Origin: Halostagnicola larsenii XH-48
GTDB lineage: Archaea > Halobacteriota > Halobacteria > Halobacteriales > Natrialbaceae
Direction of reading: 5' to 3'
DNA length: 64,000 bases
NCBI RefSeq assembly: GCF_000517625.1
Contig: NZ_CP007055.1
Location: 806,001-870,000 of the forward strand
Positions 7,296 to 16,600 of this stretch are shown here, in pieces. The stretch's first letter is position 1, and the number at the start of each line of letters is the position of its first letter. The translations under genes and the position numbers were made by a program. The notes below the pieces were generated by a model. The model saw only the letters and a program-made list of their open reading frames with translations, was not told where the DNA came from and searched no databases.

Positions 7296-8633
7296 TTAGT
7301 TTCCGTCCCGGTCGTACGGCCAGTCACCCGTTATTCGCATGCCCTCGGCCAGGCCCTGATCCTCGAGGTCGGCGGCGATCGCTTCGGGCGGCCTGTGTTC
7401 GATCGTGGCGTCGTCGCTCGCGAGGTGGACGACGAGTTCGGTGAGCAACACCGCCTGTTCGCGCAGGGTCCGTTTCTCGAGTTTCTCGAGCGTGTCGGCG
7501 TAGGTGTGGCCCCATCCCCGACCGACGTCGTCCGACGTGCTCGTGACGTGATAGCCCGGCACGCCCCACTGGACGAACGGCCAGTGATCGCTATGGGGAC
7601 CGAGACCGGGATCCGTTTCGATCGGGTGGTCGTATCGCTCTGAAATCGTCTCCACCGCGGACTCGAGGCCGTCGAACCCGTGGCTAATTAGCGAGAGCGT
7701 CCGATCGCCGACGACGCCGTCGTTGTTGACGACGGCGACGATATCGTCGTGGGCCGTCTGCTCTGCGTGGTGTTCCGACCCGACGAGACCGACCTCCTCA
7801 GCGCCGTAGGCGACGAACTCGACTCGCGTCTCGAGGTCGTCTTCGCGCCCCGCAAGGGCGTTCGCGAGTTCGACAACCATGGCGGTGCCAGCGCCGTTGT
7901 CGAGCGCTCCCTCTGCGATATCGTGTGCGTCGACGTGACTCGTCACGAGAATCCGTTCGTCGGTGTCGGGGCCGAGTTCGGCGTGGACGTTCTGGCTCGT
8001 CGCGCCGCCGATATCGGCCTCGACACTAATCTCGATGTCCTCACCATCGAACCGTCGTGCGAGGCGCGCGCCGAGTTCGCTCGAGACGCCCAGAGCCGGA
8101 ATCTCCCCGATCGGAGCCGCGGGCGTTCCGACGCTTCCGGTCGGTGGCAGGCAGCCCTCGACGTGATTTCGATAGAGGAACCCGACCGCGCCGTTGTCGA
8201 CCGCGTGGTAGTACTTCTCCCGGCGGTGAACGTAGCGCTCGTAGTGGTCCGGAACGTCGCTTCTGACCATGACGATCTTGCCGTCGATGTCCGTCTCGGC
8301 GAACGAACCTGGGAGTCCGTACTCGAGGTCGACGAGTTCCGCAGTAACCGTCTTCGATGGACTCCGCGGAAGCGCGATCGAGGCGTGTTCGAGTCCGGGC
8401 GACAAACTGGAACGCTCGCCGCGAATCGAACTCTCGCCGCGAGTCCACCCCTGCACGTCGAACGTCTCGAGGCGTGCGTTTCGCGCGCCGGCGTCTGAAA
8501 GCGCCGTCCGCGTCAGCGTTGCGGCCTCGCGCTCGCCGTCGCTGCCTGCCATCCGAGTACCGATACCGACCAGCTTCTCCAGGTGATTCCAGCCGACATC
8601 GCTCGTGAACGTCTCGCCAATCCACGTGCTCAT
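7296..8633 (-). CDS. M28 family zinc aminopeptidase with PA insert
   Basis: A 445-residue metallopeptidase. Metal ligands of family M28 are visible: HVD at 233-235, the bridging Asp in GALDNGAG (245), the catalytic Glu pair in AEEVGLVGS (279-280), Asp in NNDGVVGD and the final His in GHTYADT. Residues about 95-210 form a protease-associated domain typical of this group. No signal peptide is seen, so it is probably cytoplasmic and works in peptide turnover. It lies 45 bp upstream of, and on the same strand as, the NAD-kinase-like gene. Confidence 0.9.
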   Translation of the reverse strand: MSTWIGETFTSDVGWNHLEKLVGIGTRMAGSDGEREAATLTRTALSDAGARNARLETFDVQGWTRGESSIRGERSSLSPGLEHASIALPRSPSKTVTAELVDLEYGLPGSFAETDIDGKIVMVRSDVPDHYERYVHRREKYYHAVDNGAVGFLYRNHVEGCLPPTGSVGTPAAPIGEIPALGVSSELGARLARRFDGEDIEISVEADIGGATSQNVHAELGPDTDERILVTSHVDAHDIAEGALDNGAGTAMVVELANALAGREDDLETRVEFVAYGAEEVGLVGSEHHAEQTAHDDIVAVVNNDGVVGDRTLSLISHGFDGLESAVETISERYDHPIETDPGLGPHSDHWPFVQWGVPGYHVTSTSDDVGRGWGHTYADTLEKLEKRTLREQAVLLTELVVHLASDDATIEHRPPEAIAADLEDQGLAEGMRITGDWPYDRDGN

Positions 8634-8743
8634 GGAGAGACGTACGCACTCGAGGGTGTAATCCTTCGGGCATCGACGACTCGGTTCGGTCGTCGCGTTC
8701 GGCGCGCTCTGTGACTGGAAGAAGGGATGTTCTCGCCCGTCGT

Positions 8744-9550
8744 CTACTCCTCGTCGGGTTGTAATCGTTCGGTGGTTTCGACGAGCGGGTGTCGGGCGTA
8801 GTCGACGACGTCGATGTCCTCGATCCCCTCGAGGTTCTCTTTGGCGGCCGTTTTCGCCATTCCGAGGTCGATTTCTCGATCGATGACGATGACGTACGCG
8901 TCCATCTCGTCGATCGACAGCCGATCCGCCGCGAGCACTCGGTGGTGACCGTCTGCCAGCATCAGGGTTCCGGCGTTGTCGATGACGACCAGCGGTTCGG
9001 CCAGCCCGTGTTCGAGTTCGTACCGCCGTCCCTCGAGTTCGTCGGCGTATACCCGCCCCTGCGTCGGAATCAGGTCGTACAACGGAACCGTCCGTCGCTC
9101 CTGGGTGAGATCGATCTCGTGAATCTGCTCTAAGGTCCGGATCAATTTTCCGACCTTTTCGGGGGTGGCCCGCTCGATCTGGCTTCGAATCACGTCTGCG
9201 TTCGAGATGATTCCCACGAGGTTACCGGCGTCGTCGACGACGGGAAGCTTCTGGATTCCCGACCGGAGGATAACTCGAGCGGCATCGGTCAGTTTCATCT
9301 CGGGATGGGCGACCAGAAGATCGGTCGTCATCACCTTGAAAATCGGTTCGTCGTCGTCGGCCAACAGGAGATCTCGCGCGCTGATGAATCCTTCGACGCG
9401 GCGCCGATCACAGACGGGAAAGCCGCTGTGCTCGTCGCTCTCGGCGATCCGCGTTGCGACATCGAATACGGTCGAGTCGGGCGAGACCGTTTCGACCTCT
9501 CGCGTCATGTACTCTTTGACCGGCGGTTTCCCCTCCGGAACAACGTCCAT
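8744..9550 (-). CDS. CBS-domain pair fused to a ParB/sulfiredoxin-like domain
   Basis: A 268-residue protein. Residues 10-125 form two CBS domains (starting KEYMTREVETVSPDSTV) that commonly bind adenosyl nucleotides. Residues about 155-245 form a ParB/sulfiredoxin-like domain with ADGHHRVLAA at 199-208, the motif that in this superfamily lies at the nucleotide site. The fusion suggests an energy- or nucleotide-sensing enzyme, perhaps a CTPase or kinase-like activity (inference). ATG 9550 gives an M-D-V-V-P start; the frame is open 27 bases further but that part lacks conserved residues. Confidence 0.8.
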   Translation of the reverse strand: MDVVPEGKPPVKEYMTREVETVSPDSTVFDVATRIAESDEHSGFPVCDRRRVEGFISARDLLLADDDEPIFKVMTTDLLVAHPEMKLTDAARVILRSGIQKLPVVDDAGNLVGIISNADVIRSQIERATPEKVGKLIRTLEQIHEIDLTQERRTVPLYDLIPTQGRVYADELEGRRYELEHGLAEPLVVIDNAGTLMLADGHHRVLAADRLSIDEMDAYVIVIDREIDLGMAKTAAKENLEGIEDIDVVDYARHPLVETTERLQPDEE

Positions 9551-9670
9551 ACGCGTTCGTTTGGTGCCGGACCGCAAAAGTACTGTGCGTTCCCGCCGTC
9601 CGCTATCCAGTTGCGACGCGATTTACAGGCGGTTCAAGGCGAATGCCAGGTGGCTTGACCTCGAGGCGCT

Positions 9671-11170
9671 TCACGCCGACTCGCCGTCGTTTTGTTCGCC
9701 TTCGTCCGGTTGGAACAACCACTCGCTGGTGCGGTCGTAGGCCCCCACGGGCGTGCCGGGTCGCGTTCGAATCGCTTCGAAGAATCGATCGGTGATCACC
9801 TCCTCGATGACGCTGAAAATCGAGTTGCGTTCGTCCTCGTCGTCGGCGCTACCGAGAATCCCGATCTCGAGTTGTGCGCCGGCCATATCGGCGTGTCCAC
9901 CCGCGCTGCCGATCGGGTCGAACGCGTCTCGAAGGGTTTCGCCGAGGTCGACGTTACTCGCCCGAGACCGTGCCGACAGAAACACCATCTCGTCGCGGAA
10001 CCCGAACACGAGCGTCGTACTCACGCCTTCCATCGCGAGGAGTTGATCCGCCGCCTGCGGTAACGCGTCTCGATCCCCGAGGCGTCCAACGCCCGCGACG
10101 GCGACCGACTCGCGCTGCTCGCGGTTTTTGATCGCTCGAGCGATAACCTCGAGCGTGTCGCCGCCGACCGTCGGCTCTTCGATCTGATCGATTTTCGCCC
10201 CATCGACGGCTGGCAACAGGGTCGATGCCGCCTCGAAGTCCATCGCCGATACCTCTCGAGTAAAGTCGTTGGTGTCGATCCGAATACCGTACAGTAACGC
10301 GGTCGCAACCCGCGAATCGAAGTCGACGCCGAACCGGACGAGGTATTCCGTGAGGATCGTACTCGTTGCGCCGGCCCCCTCGCGGAGGTCCACGAACTCA
10401 CCCGCCACAGGCCCTCGCGGCGGATGGTGGTCGATTACAATATCGACGTGAAGCTCCTCAGGGAGCTGATCGTTGACGCCGGGGCGGGCGTGATCGACCA
10501 GCGCGAACGCGTCGTAGGCGCCGAGCGGATCGTCTCGCTCGAAGTTCGTGAGATCCAACTCGAGGAGGTTCACCATCGCCCGGTTTTCCTGATGAGAGAT
10601 CTCCCCGAAATAGCACGCGTCGGCCTCGAGTCCGACTCGCTCGGCGATTTCGACGAGCGCGACCGCGCTCGCGATGGCGTCGGGATCGGGATTGTCGTGC
10701 ATGAACACGCCGAGCCGTCCGTCGATCTTCGAGAGTTGCGCTCGGAGGTCGATCGCGTTCTTCGCCGACGAACTGGCCGTTTTGTCGATGATATCCGCAG
10801 CCAGTGCCGCGGACGGATCGATGACCCTGTCGGCTCGCGATTCGAACGCCTCTCGATCGGCTTCGTCGGCGTTTCCACCGAGGTAGGCGACGATGGAGAC
10901 CGCCGGGAACCGCTCGCGGGCCCGCTCGAGTGTGACCCGATTGACGTCGGTTCGATCGCTCGCGATGAAAATTTCGTCCGGCGTCTCGAGTCCCTCGAGA
11001 ACGGCGGGATCCGTCGGATCGTCGTGACGTGCCGGAATACTCTCGTCTCGAAGCGTCTCGACGAGGCTCGCGGTGTCCGCGATGACGAGCAGCCGGCCGT
11101 CGCGCGTTGTGAGTTGCTCGACGATCGGCTGGCCGACGGTGCCACAGCCGAGCACGAGCCGAAAAACCAT
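9671..11170 (-). CDS. TrkA-N (RCK) plus DHH/DHHA1 phosphoesterase fusion
   Basis: A 499-residue protein. The N-terminus is a Rossmann RCK domain (LVLGCGTVGQPI at 6-17, about 1-125). It is followed by a DHH phosphoesterase with HDNPDPDAIAS (158-168) and DHH (247-249), then a DHHA1 domain with GSAGGHADMAGA. DHH/DHHA1 enzymes of this type cleave short oligonucleotides or cyclic dinucleotides; the RCK part suggests control by NAD(H) or another nucleotide. No transmembrane segment is present. It is convergent in function, but not in operon, with the nuo genes upstream. Confidence 0.88.
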   Translation of the reverse strand: MVFRLVLGCGTVGQPIVEQLTTRDGRLLVIADTASLVETLRDESIPARHDDPTDPAVLEGLETPDEIFIASDRTDVNRVTLERARERFPAVSIVAYLGGNADEADREAFESRADRVIDPSAALAADIIDKTASSSAKNAIDLRAQLSKIDGRLGVFMHDNPDPDAIASAVALVEIAERVGLEADACYFGEISHQENRAMVNLLELDLTNFERDDPLGAYDAFALVDHARPGVNDQLPEELHVDIVIDHHPPRGPVAGEFVDLREGAGATSTILTEYLVRFGVDFDSRVATALLYGIRIDTNDFTREVSAMDFEAASTLLPAVDGAKIDQIEEPTVGGDTLEVIARAIKNREQRESVAVAGVGRLGDRDALPQAADQLLAMEGVSTTLVFGFRDEMVFLSARSRASNVDLGETLRDAFDPIGSAGGHADMAGAQLEIGILGSADDEDERNSIFSVIEEVITDRFFEAIRTRPGTPVGAYDRTSEWLFQPDEGEQNDGESA

Positions 11171-11210
11171 ACCGCGGCTTGCGACTCCGGAAGGTAAAAG
11201 CTACCGGGTT

Positions 11211-12719
11211 TCAGGCAACGATCGCTGCCGCAGCGTCGACGGCGGCGTCGGCAACCGGGCCGAAACCGGGCAGAACGACGACCGTCATCACGGCCGCAAA
11301 GACGATCGCGGCGTAGAGGCCGAGCGGTTGCGCGAGTGCGTCGCGCTCTCCGACCGGCTCTTCGATCCAGAGGGCCTTGACCAGCCGCGAGTAGTAATAC
11401 AGCGAGAGCGCGCTGTTTATCACCAGCGCGGCGGCGACGACGAACAGGCCTGCTTCGATCGACGCGGTGAACAGGAAGTACTTGCTGAAGAAGCCGCCAA
11501 AGGGCGGAATTCCCGCGAGACTGAACATGAACACCGTCATCGCGACGCAGGCGATCGGTGCCTTCGCCGACAGCCCGTTGTAGTCCTCGAAGGTCCGTCC
11601 GACGCCCCAGTATTCGGCCAGGCCGACGAAGAGGAACGCGCCGGTGTTCATGAAGCCGTAGACGAACAGGTGCATTAACGCAGCACCCATCACGACGTCG
11701 TTTGCACCGGCCCCGAGTCCCGCCAACCCAATCAATGCGTAGCCGGCGTGGCCGACCGAGGAGTACGCGAGCATTCGCTTGACGTTTTCCTGCGTGGCCG
11801 CGGCGAAGTTCCCGACCGTCATGGTCACGATGGCCAGCACCATGAAGAGTACCGACCAGTCGATACCGACCGCAGCGGCGGTCGACTCGAGCGGGAAGGC
11901 CGTCGTGAACACGCGGAACGCGATGACGAAGCCTGCGGCCTTCGACGCCGAGGAGAGAAACGCCGCGATCGGTGCGGGCGCTCCCTCGTAGGCTTCGGGT
12001 GCCCAGAAGTGGAACGGAACGCTCGCGGTCTTGAACGCGAAGCCGCCGATCAACATCAGGATGCCGAGTCCGAGCAGCGGCCCGTACTCGCCGTCGATGT
12101 TGTTCGCGATCGACTCGAGCTGGAGGAACCCGGTCGCGCCGTAGACCAGGCTGACGCCGTAGACGAAGATCGCCGAGGAAAGCGCTCCGATCAGGAAGTA
12201 CTTGAGCCCCGCCTCGACGCTGCCGCGATTGTCCTTGAGGATCGCGACGAGCGCGTAGGACGGCAGACTCGTTAGCTCGAGGGCGATGAAGATGGTAACG
12301 AGGCTGTTCGAGGCTGCCATCGTCGCCATGCCGGTCGCCGCCAGTATCGTGAGCGAGTAGTACTCGGCTTGGTAGGTGTGGCCGTCCATGTAGTCGTAGC
12401 TCGCGATGGAGACCAGCGACGTAACGGTCGTGATGACGACCATGAAAAACAGCGCTAGCTGGTCGACGACGAGTTGGCCTTCGTGGAGTTCGATGACGCC
12501 GAAGCCACCGTCTGCCTGCGGCGTTCCGACGCCAGCGAGCAGGAACCAGACGGCGACGCCGAGTGCGAGGAGCGACCCCGCGGTCGCCGTCCCCGCAAGC
12601 AGCGTGCGATTCGTTTTCCGCGGGTCGATGCTATCGACGGCAAAGAGGACGAGGGCGGTCGCCACCAGCACGTACACCGGCGCGAGCCCCGCCCAGCCGG
12701 CGAACTCTATCGGCAACAT
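11211..12719 (-). CDS. nuoN: Complex I subunit N (antiporter-like proton channel)
   Basis: A 502-residue membrane protein with about 14 helices and the Proton_antipo_M domain. It provides one of the three antiporter-like proton routes of complex I. It contains the conserved helix-7 to -8 region with FKTASVPFHFWAPEAYEGAP and helix-12 SLAGIPPFGGFFSKY. The ATG at 12719 overlaps the stop of nuoM by one base, so GTG codons 3 and 6 bases further upstream were not used. It is the last gene of the nuo operon. Confidence 0.95.
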   Translation of the reverse strand: MLPIEFAGWAGLAPVYVLVATALVLFAVDSIDPRKTNRTLLAGTATAGSLLALGVAVWFLLAGVGTPQADGGFGVIELHEGQLVVDQLALFFMVVITTVTSLVSIASYDYMDGHTYQAEYYSLTILAATGMATMAASNSLVTIFIALELTSLPSYALVAILKDNRGSVEAGLKYFLIGALSSAIFVYGVSLVYGATGFLQLESIANNIDGEYGPLLGLGILMLIGGFAFKTASVPFHFWAPEAYEGAPAPIAAFLSSASKAAGFVIAFRVFTTAFPLESTAAAVGIDWSVLFMVLAIVTMTVGNFAAATQENVKRMLAYSSVGHAGYALIGLAGLGAGANDVVMGAALMHLFVYGFMNTGAFLFVGLAEYWGVGRTFEDYNGLSAKAPIACVAMTVFMFSLAGIPPFGGFFSKYFLFTASIEAGLFVVAAALVINSALSLYYYSRLVKALWIEEPVGERDALAQPLGLYAAIVFAAVMTVVVLPGFGPVADAAVDAAAAIVA

Positions 12720-14254
12720 CACCACTCACCTCCGTTCTCGAGGATCGGATCAACTGCGTCGGTTATCATGTCGAAGATCAACTCCGGTGCGACGCCGAGT
12801 GCGATGATGATCGCGAGCAACACGAACATCGGCGCGATGTCGTGCAGCGGCGCACGACCAATGTCGTAGTCGGTCTCCAGCAGATACGGCCCGAAGACGG
12901 CCCGCTGGAGCGCAAACAGCAGGTAGCCGGCCACGATGACGATGCCGAACATCGCCACCGCGGTGATCAGCGGCGCGTACTCGAGGAACTCCGAGCCGAA
13001 CGAGCCGAAGAAGATGAAGTACTCCGCGGCGAATCCGCTCATCAGCGGCAGGCCCATGTAGGCGAACGAGCCGGCGATGAGCACGCCGACGGCGAATGGC
13101 ATCTTGTCTGCCAGTCCGGACATGTCGGTGAGCATCCGGGTGTGGGTCGCGTTGTAGATGACGCCGACCGCCATGAACATCAGTCCCGAAACGAGGCCGT
13201 GTGAGACCATCTGGAAGGTCGCACCGCCCACGCCGAACTGGGTGAACGCGACCAATCCGAGAATCACGTAGCCCATCGAGGAGACGGAGGAGTACGCGAC
13301 GACGCGTTTGAGGTCCGTCTGTGCGAGCGCCAACAGCGCGCCGTAGATGACGCTTATCGCGGCGATAACCGCGATCGGGACGGCGAACGTGCTCAGAACT
13401 TCCTCGGGGAACATCGTGAAGTTGAATCGCAAGAGCGCGTACGTCCCCATCTTCAGCAGGACGCCCGCCAGCAGCACCGACGCGGGCGTCGGCGCTTCCA
13501 CGTGGGCGTCTGGCAACCACGTGTGGAACGGCACGACCGGCACCTTCACCGCGAACCCGAGGAACATCGCGAGGAAGACCGCCGAGGCGAGCGACGTTCC
13601 ACCGAGACCGAAGATTTCGGTCTGCGGCCCGGTCTCGAGCATCGCGGCCGTTATCTCGGGCAGTGCGAACGTCGTCACGTCGAGGCTGAACACGAGCGTG
13701 ATGAACGCGCCGAACATCACGAGCGACGCCACGTTCGTGTAGACGAAGAACTTGATCGCGGCGTACTTCCGGCGCGGGCCGCCCCAGATCCCGATCAGCA
13801 GGTACATCGGGATGAGGACCGCCTCCCAGAAGATAAACCAGAGGAAGAAATCGAGCGCCGCGAAGACGCCGATCAGGTTCGCCTCGATGAACAAGAGGAG
13901 CCCGTAGAACTGCGACTCGCGGTCGTCGATCGGCGTCCACGAACTCACGATGGCGAGCGTGGTCAACACCGTCGTTAGGACGACCAGCGGCAGGCTGATC
14001 CCGTCGAGGCCGACGAACCACGAAATCGTGTATTCGCCGAGTTGAATCCACTCCGTCGAGGACTCGAAGGCGATCACACCGCCGTCGGCGAGCAACGCGT
14101 TCCCGCTTCCGTCGAACGCGGTGAGCAAGAAGACGCTCAGTGCCACCGGCACGAGGCTGATCGCGAACGCGAGCTTTCCTGCGATGCGATTCGGCGCGAC
14201 GAACGTGACCAGCGCGCCGAGCAGTGCGACGCCGATTAGTAACTCGATCATCAT
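12719..14254 (-). CDS. nuoM: Complex I subunit M (antiporter-like proton channel)
   Basis: A 511-residue polytopic membrane protein of the complex I antiporter family. It shows the conserved FLWFIFWEAVLIPMYLLIG helix 5 with the key Glu, and VKVPVVPFHTWLPDAHVEAP with the channel Lys and His. The ATG at 14254 overlaps the nuoL stop as ATGA, which sets the start instead of the GTG at 14263. It is translationally coupled to nuoL and nuoN. Confidence 0.95.
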   Translation of the reverse strand: MMIELLIGVALLGALVTFVAPNRIAGKLAFAISLVPVALSVFLLTAFDGSGNALLADGGVIAFESSTEWIQLGEYTISWFVGLDGISLPLVVLTTVLTTLAIVSSWTPIDDRESQFYGLLLFIEANLIGVFAALDFFLWFIFWEAVLIPMYLLIGIWGGPRRKYAAIKFFVYTNVASLVMFGAFITLVFSLDVTTFALPEITAAMLETGPQTEIFGLGGTSLASAVFLAMFLGFAVKVPVVPFHTWLPDAHVEAPTPASVLLAGVLLKMGTYALLRFNFTMFPEEVLSTFAVPIAVIAAISVIYGALLALAQTDLKRVVAYSSVSSMGYVILGLVAFTQFGVGGATFQMVSHGLVSGLMFMAVGVIYNATHTRMLTDMSGLADKMPFAVGVLIAGSFAYMGLPLMSGFAAEYFIFFGSFGSEFLEYAPLITAVAMFGIVIVAGYLLFALQRAVFGPYLLETDYDIGRAPLHDIAPMFVLLAIIIALGVAPELIFDMITDAVDPILENGGEW

Positions 14255-16290
14255 ACGAACCACCCTCCGTACACGCCGAGGACGACAAGTAACCCGACGA
14301 ATCCGCCGACGATCAACGCGGCGTAGTTAGTCACGATTCCCGTCTGAATCCGTTTGATCCAGCCGCTTCCGAACAGGCTCACGCTCGAGACGCCGTTGAC
14401 GACGCCGTCGATAACCGACTGATCGAACCGGTCCGCCGTTCGAGCGGTCGGCAGCGTTAGGCCCTCCGCGAGCCACACCTGGAACTCGTCCTGGTAGTAG
14501 TTACTCCGGAGGAGTTCGCGAACCGCACCCAGTCGCTGGGTGTGTGGTTCGGGTTCGGAACCGCCGTAGAGCGTCCACGCGAGCCCCGCCCCGCTGAGGG
14601 CCAATCCGAGCGACAGCGCGGCCCCGACGAGCAACGTCGTCTGTTCGGAGCCGGCGATCGCTCCCGTTTCGTGTGCCAGCGTGTCGCTGTAGGCACCGTA
14701 GGTGAGTTCCTCGAGGCCGCCGTAGTGGCCGTCGAGCCACATCTCGAGGAACATGATGTCCATGTCCAGTAGCTTGCCGATGGGCGCGAGGTTCGCCACG
14801 CCGGCGGTTAGCGAGAGGAGACCGAGGACGATCAGCGGTGCTTTGACGCTCCAGCCGATGTCGTGTGGGTCTTCTGCGGCCTCCGAGCGCGGCTCTCCGT
14901 GGAACGTGAGAACCACCATGCGGAAGGTGTAAAAGCCGGTGAAGAAGACGGCGATCAGCCCCATCGCGTAGGCCGCGAGGTAGACCTCGTTCTCGAGGCC
15001 GAGGATGAGCGCGTCGTAGAGCACCTCGTCTTTGGACCAAAAGCCCGAGAACGGAATGATGCCGGCGAGTGCGAGTGCACCCGCGAGGAAGGTGTAGTAG
15101 GTGACGGGTGCCTTCTCTTTCAACCCGCCCATCTTCCACATGTTCTGTTCGTGGTGCATGAGGATGATGACGGCACCGGCACCGAGGAACAAGAGCGCCT
15201 TGAAGAAGGCGTGGTTCATCAGGTGGAAAACCCCGGCGACGTAGCCGCCGACGCCGAGGCCGAGCATCATGTAGCCGTACTGGCTTATCGTCGAGTACGC
15301 CAGCACCTGTTTGATGTCGTCTTTGACGACCGCCATCGACGCCGCGAACAGCGCGGTAAAGCCGCCGACGAAGGTGATAATTCCGAGTGCGGTCGGTGAG
15401 AGCGCGTAGTACCCGAACATCCGTGCGACGAGGTAGACGCCGGCCGCGACCATCGTCGCCGCGTGGATGAGCGCCGACACGGTCGTCGGCCCCTCCATCG
15501 CGTCGGGGAGCCAGGTGTGTAGCGGGAACTGTGCGGACTTGCCGATCACGCCGCCCAACACGAGCAGTCCGGTGATCGTAATCCACGTCTGGGCGTCGAA
15601 CCCGAACAGGGTTTCGCCGCCCTCGAGGGCGGCTTCCGCCTGGGCGACGAACGAGTTGTCGCCCGCGAACGCGAGCGTGCCGAACGTCGCGCCGATCGCG
15701 ACGACGCCGATCAGGAAGAAGTAGTCACCGAAGCGGGTGACCAGAAACGCCTTCTTCGCGGCCGAGGGTGCAGACTCCGTCCGGAACCAGAAACCGATCA
15801 GGAGGTACGAGCACAGCCCGACCAGTTCGAAGAACATGAACGCCATCAGCAGGTTGTCCGCGTAGACGAACGCGAGCATGCTGAACGTGAACAGTCCGAG
15901 TTCGGCGTAGTATCGCGGGAGTCCCGTCTCGCCCTCGGCGTTCATGTAACCGAGGCTGAAGACGTGGACGAGCAGCGCGATCAGCGAGACGATCACGAGC
16001 ATCAGCGCCGAGAGCGGATCGATCAGGATGCCGAACGTGAACTCGATCCCCTGGGCTGCGCTGTGGCCCGCCGTCTCGCCGGCGGCCCACTGGTAGTACG
16101 TTTCGTGGTGTACCTCGCCGCTCGCGACGGCCGCGAGCATCAACAGCGAGAGGCCGAGCGAACCGGCCGTCGCGAAGATACCCGCGATGGCACCCTTCTT
16201 CGGCATCGCGTTGCCAAAGCAGAGTGCGACCACGAAGGCCGCGAGCGGGAGCAGTGCTATCGCCGGTGCGTAGGTAAAGATCCCTTCCAT
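14251..16290 (-). CDS. nuoL: Complex I subunit L (antiporter-like subunit with lateral helix)
   Basis: A 679-residue membrane protein, the largest antiporter-like subunit, with about 16 helices. It has the FFELVGLCSYLLIGFW helix 5 Glu and the GKSAQFPLHTWLPDAMEGPT channel segment with Lys and His. The C-terminal extension beyond residue 500 matches the lateral helix that clamps the membrane arm. It starts 4 bp after the nuoK stop. Confidence 0.96.
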   Translation of the reverse strand: MEGIFTYAPAIALLPLAAFVVALCFGNAMPKKGAIAGIFATAGSLGLSLLMLAAVASGEVHHETYYQWAAGETAGHSAAQGIEFTFGILIDPLSALMLVIVSLIALLVHVFSLGYMNAEGETGLPRYYAELGLFTFSMLAFVYADNLLMAFMFFELVGLCSYLLIGFWFRTESAPSAAKKAFLVTRFGDYFFLIGVVAIGATFGTLAFAGDNSFVAQAEAALEGGETLFGFDAQTWITITGLLVLGGVIGKSAQFPLHTWLPDAMEGPTTVSALIHAATMVAAGVYLVARMFGYYALSPTALGIITFVGGFTALFAASMAVVKDDIKQVLAYSTISQYGYMMLGLGVGGYVAGVFHLMNHAFFKALLFLGAGAVIILMHHEQNMWKMGGLKEKAPVTYYTFLAGALALAGIIPFSGFWSKDEVLYDALILGLENEVYLAAYAMGLIAVFFTGFYTFRMVVLTFHGEPRSEAAEDPHDIGWSVKAPLIVLGLLSLTAGVANLAPIGKLLDMDIMFLEMWLDGHYGGLEELTYGAYSDTLAHETGAIAGSEQTTLLVGAALSLGLALSGAGLAWTLYGGSEPEPHTQRLGAVRELLRSNYYQDEFQVWLAEGLTLPTARTADRFDQSVIDGVVNGVSSVSLFGSGWIKRIQTGIVTNYAALIVGGFVGLLVVLGVYGGWFV

Positions 16291-16294
16291 CTTC

Positions 16295-16600
16295 TTACCA
16301 CCTCATCGTCGACGGGACCGTGACGTCGACGTCACGGAAGTTGCGATACAGTACCAGGATGATGCCGAGTCCGACGGCAACCTCCGCGGCCGCGAGCGCC
16401 ATCGTAAACAGGGCGAAAACCTGCCCCGTGAGGTTGCCGTGATAGAACGAGAACGCGATCAGGTTGACGTTCGCCGCGTTGAGCATCAACTCGACGGACA
16501 TCAAGAAAAGCAGCGCGTTCCGCCGCGTGAGCACGCCGAACAGCCCGATACAGAACAGGGCCATCGACAGCAGGACGTAGTGTTCGATCCCGACGCTCAC
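16295..16600 (-). CDS. nuoK: Complex I subunit K
   Basis: A 101-residue membrane protein with three helices. Conserved Glu residues lie in SVELMLNAANVNLI (helix 2) and AAAEVAVGLGI (helix 3) and take part in the proton path. It starts with GTG at 16600, which overlaps the stop of the preceding nuoJ2 gene as GTGA. Confidence 0.95.
   Translation of the reverse strand: MSVGIEHYVLLSMALFCIGLFGVLTRRNALLFLMSVELMLNAANVNLIAFSFYHGNLTGQVFALFTMALAAAEVAVGLGIILVLYRNFRDVDVTVPSTMRW

Noticed and set aside
8744-9550. Chromosome partitioning ParB
   Set aside because: The ParB-like motif is present but the helix-turn-helix and dimer domains are not; there is no parA or parS-like repeat nearby.
12750-14288. 512-codon Arg-rich open frame on the minus strand
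   Set aside because: Out-of-frame shadow of nuoM; extreme Arg content is the hallmark of a shifted GC-rich frame.
14501-15586. 361-codon open frame on the minus strand
   Set aside because: Arg/His-rich shadow of nuoL in another frame.
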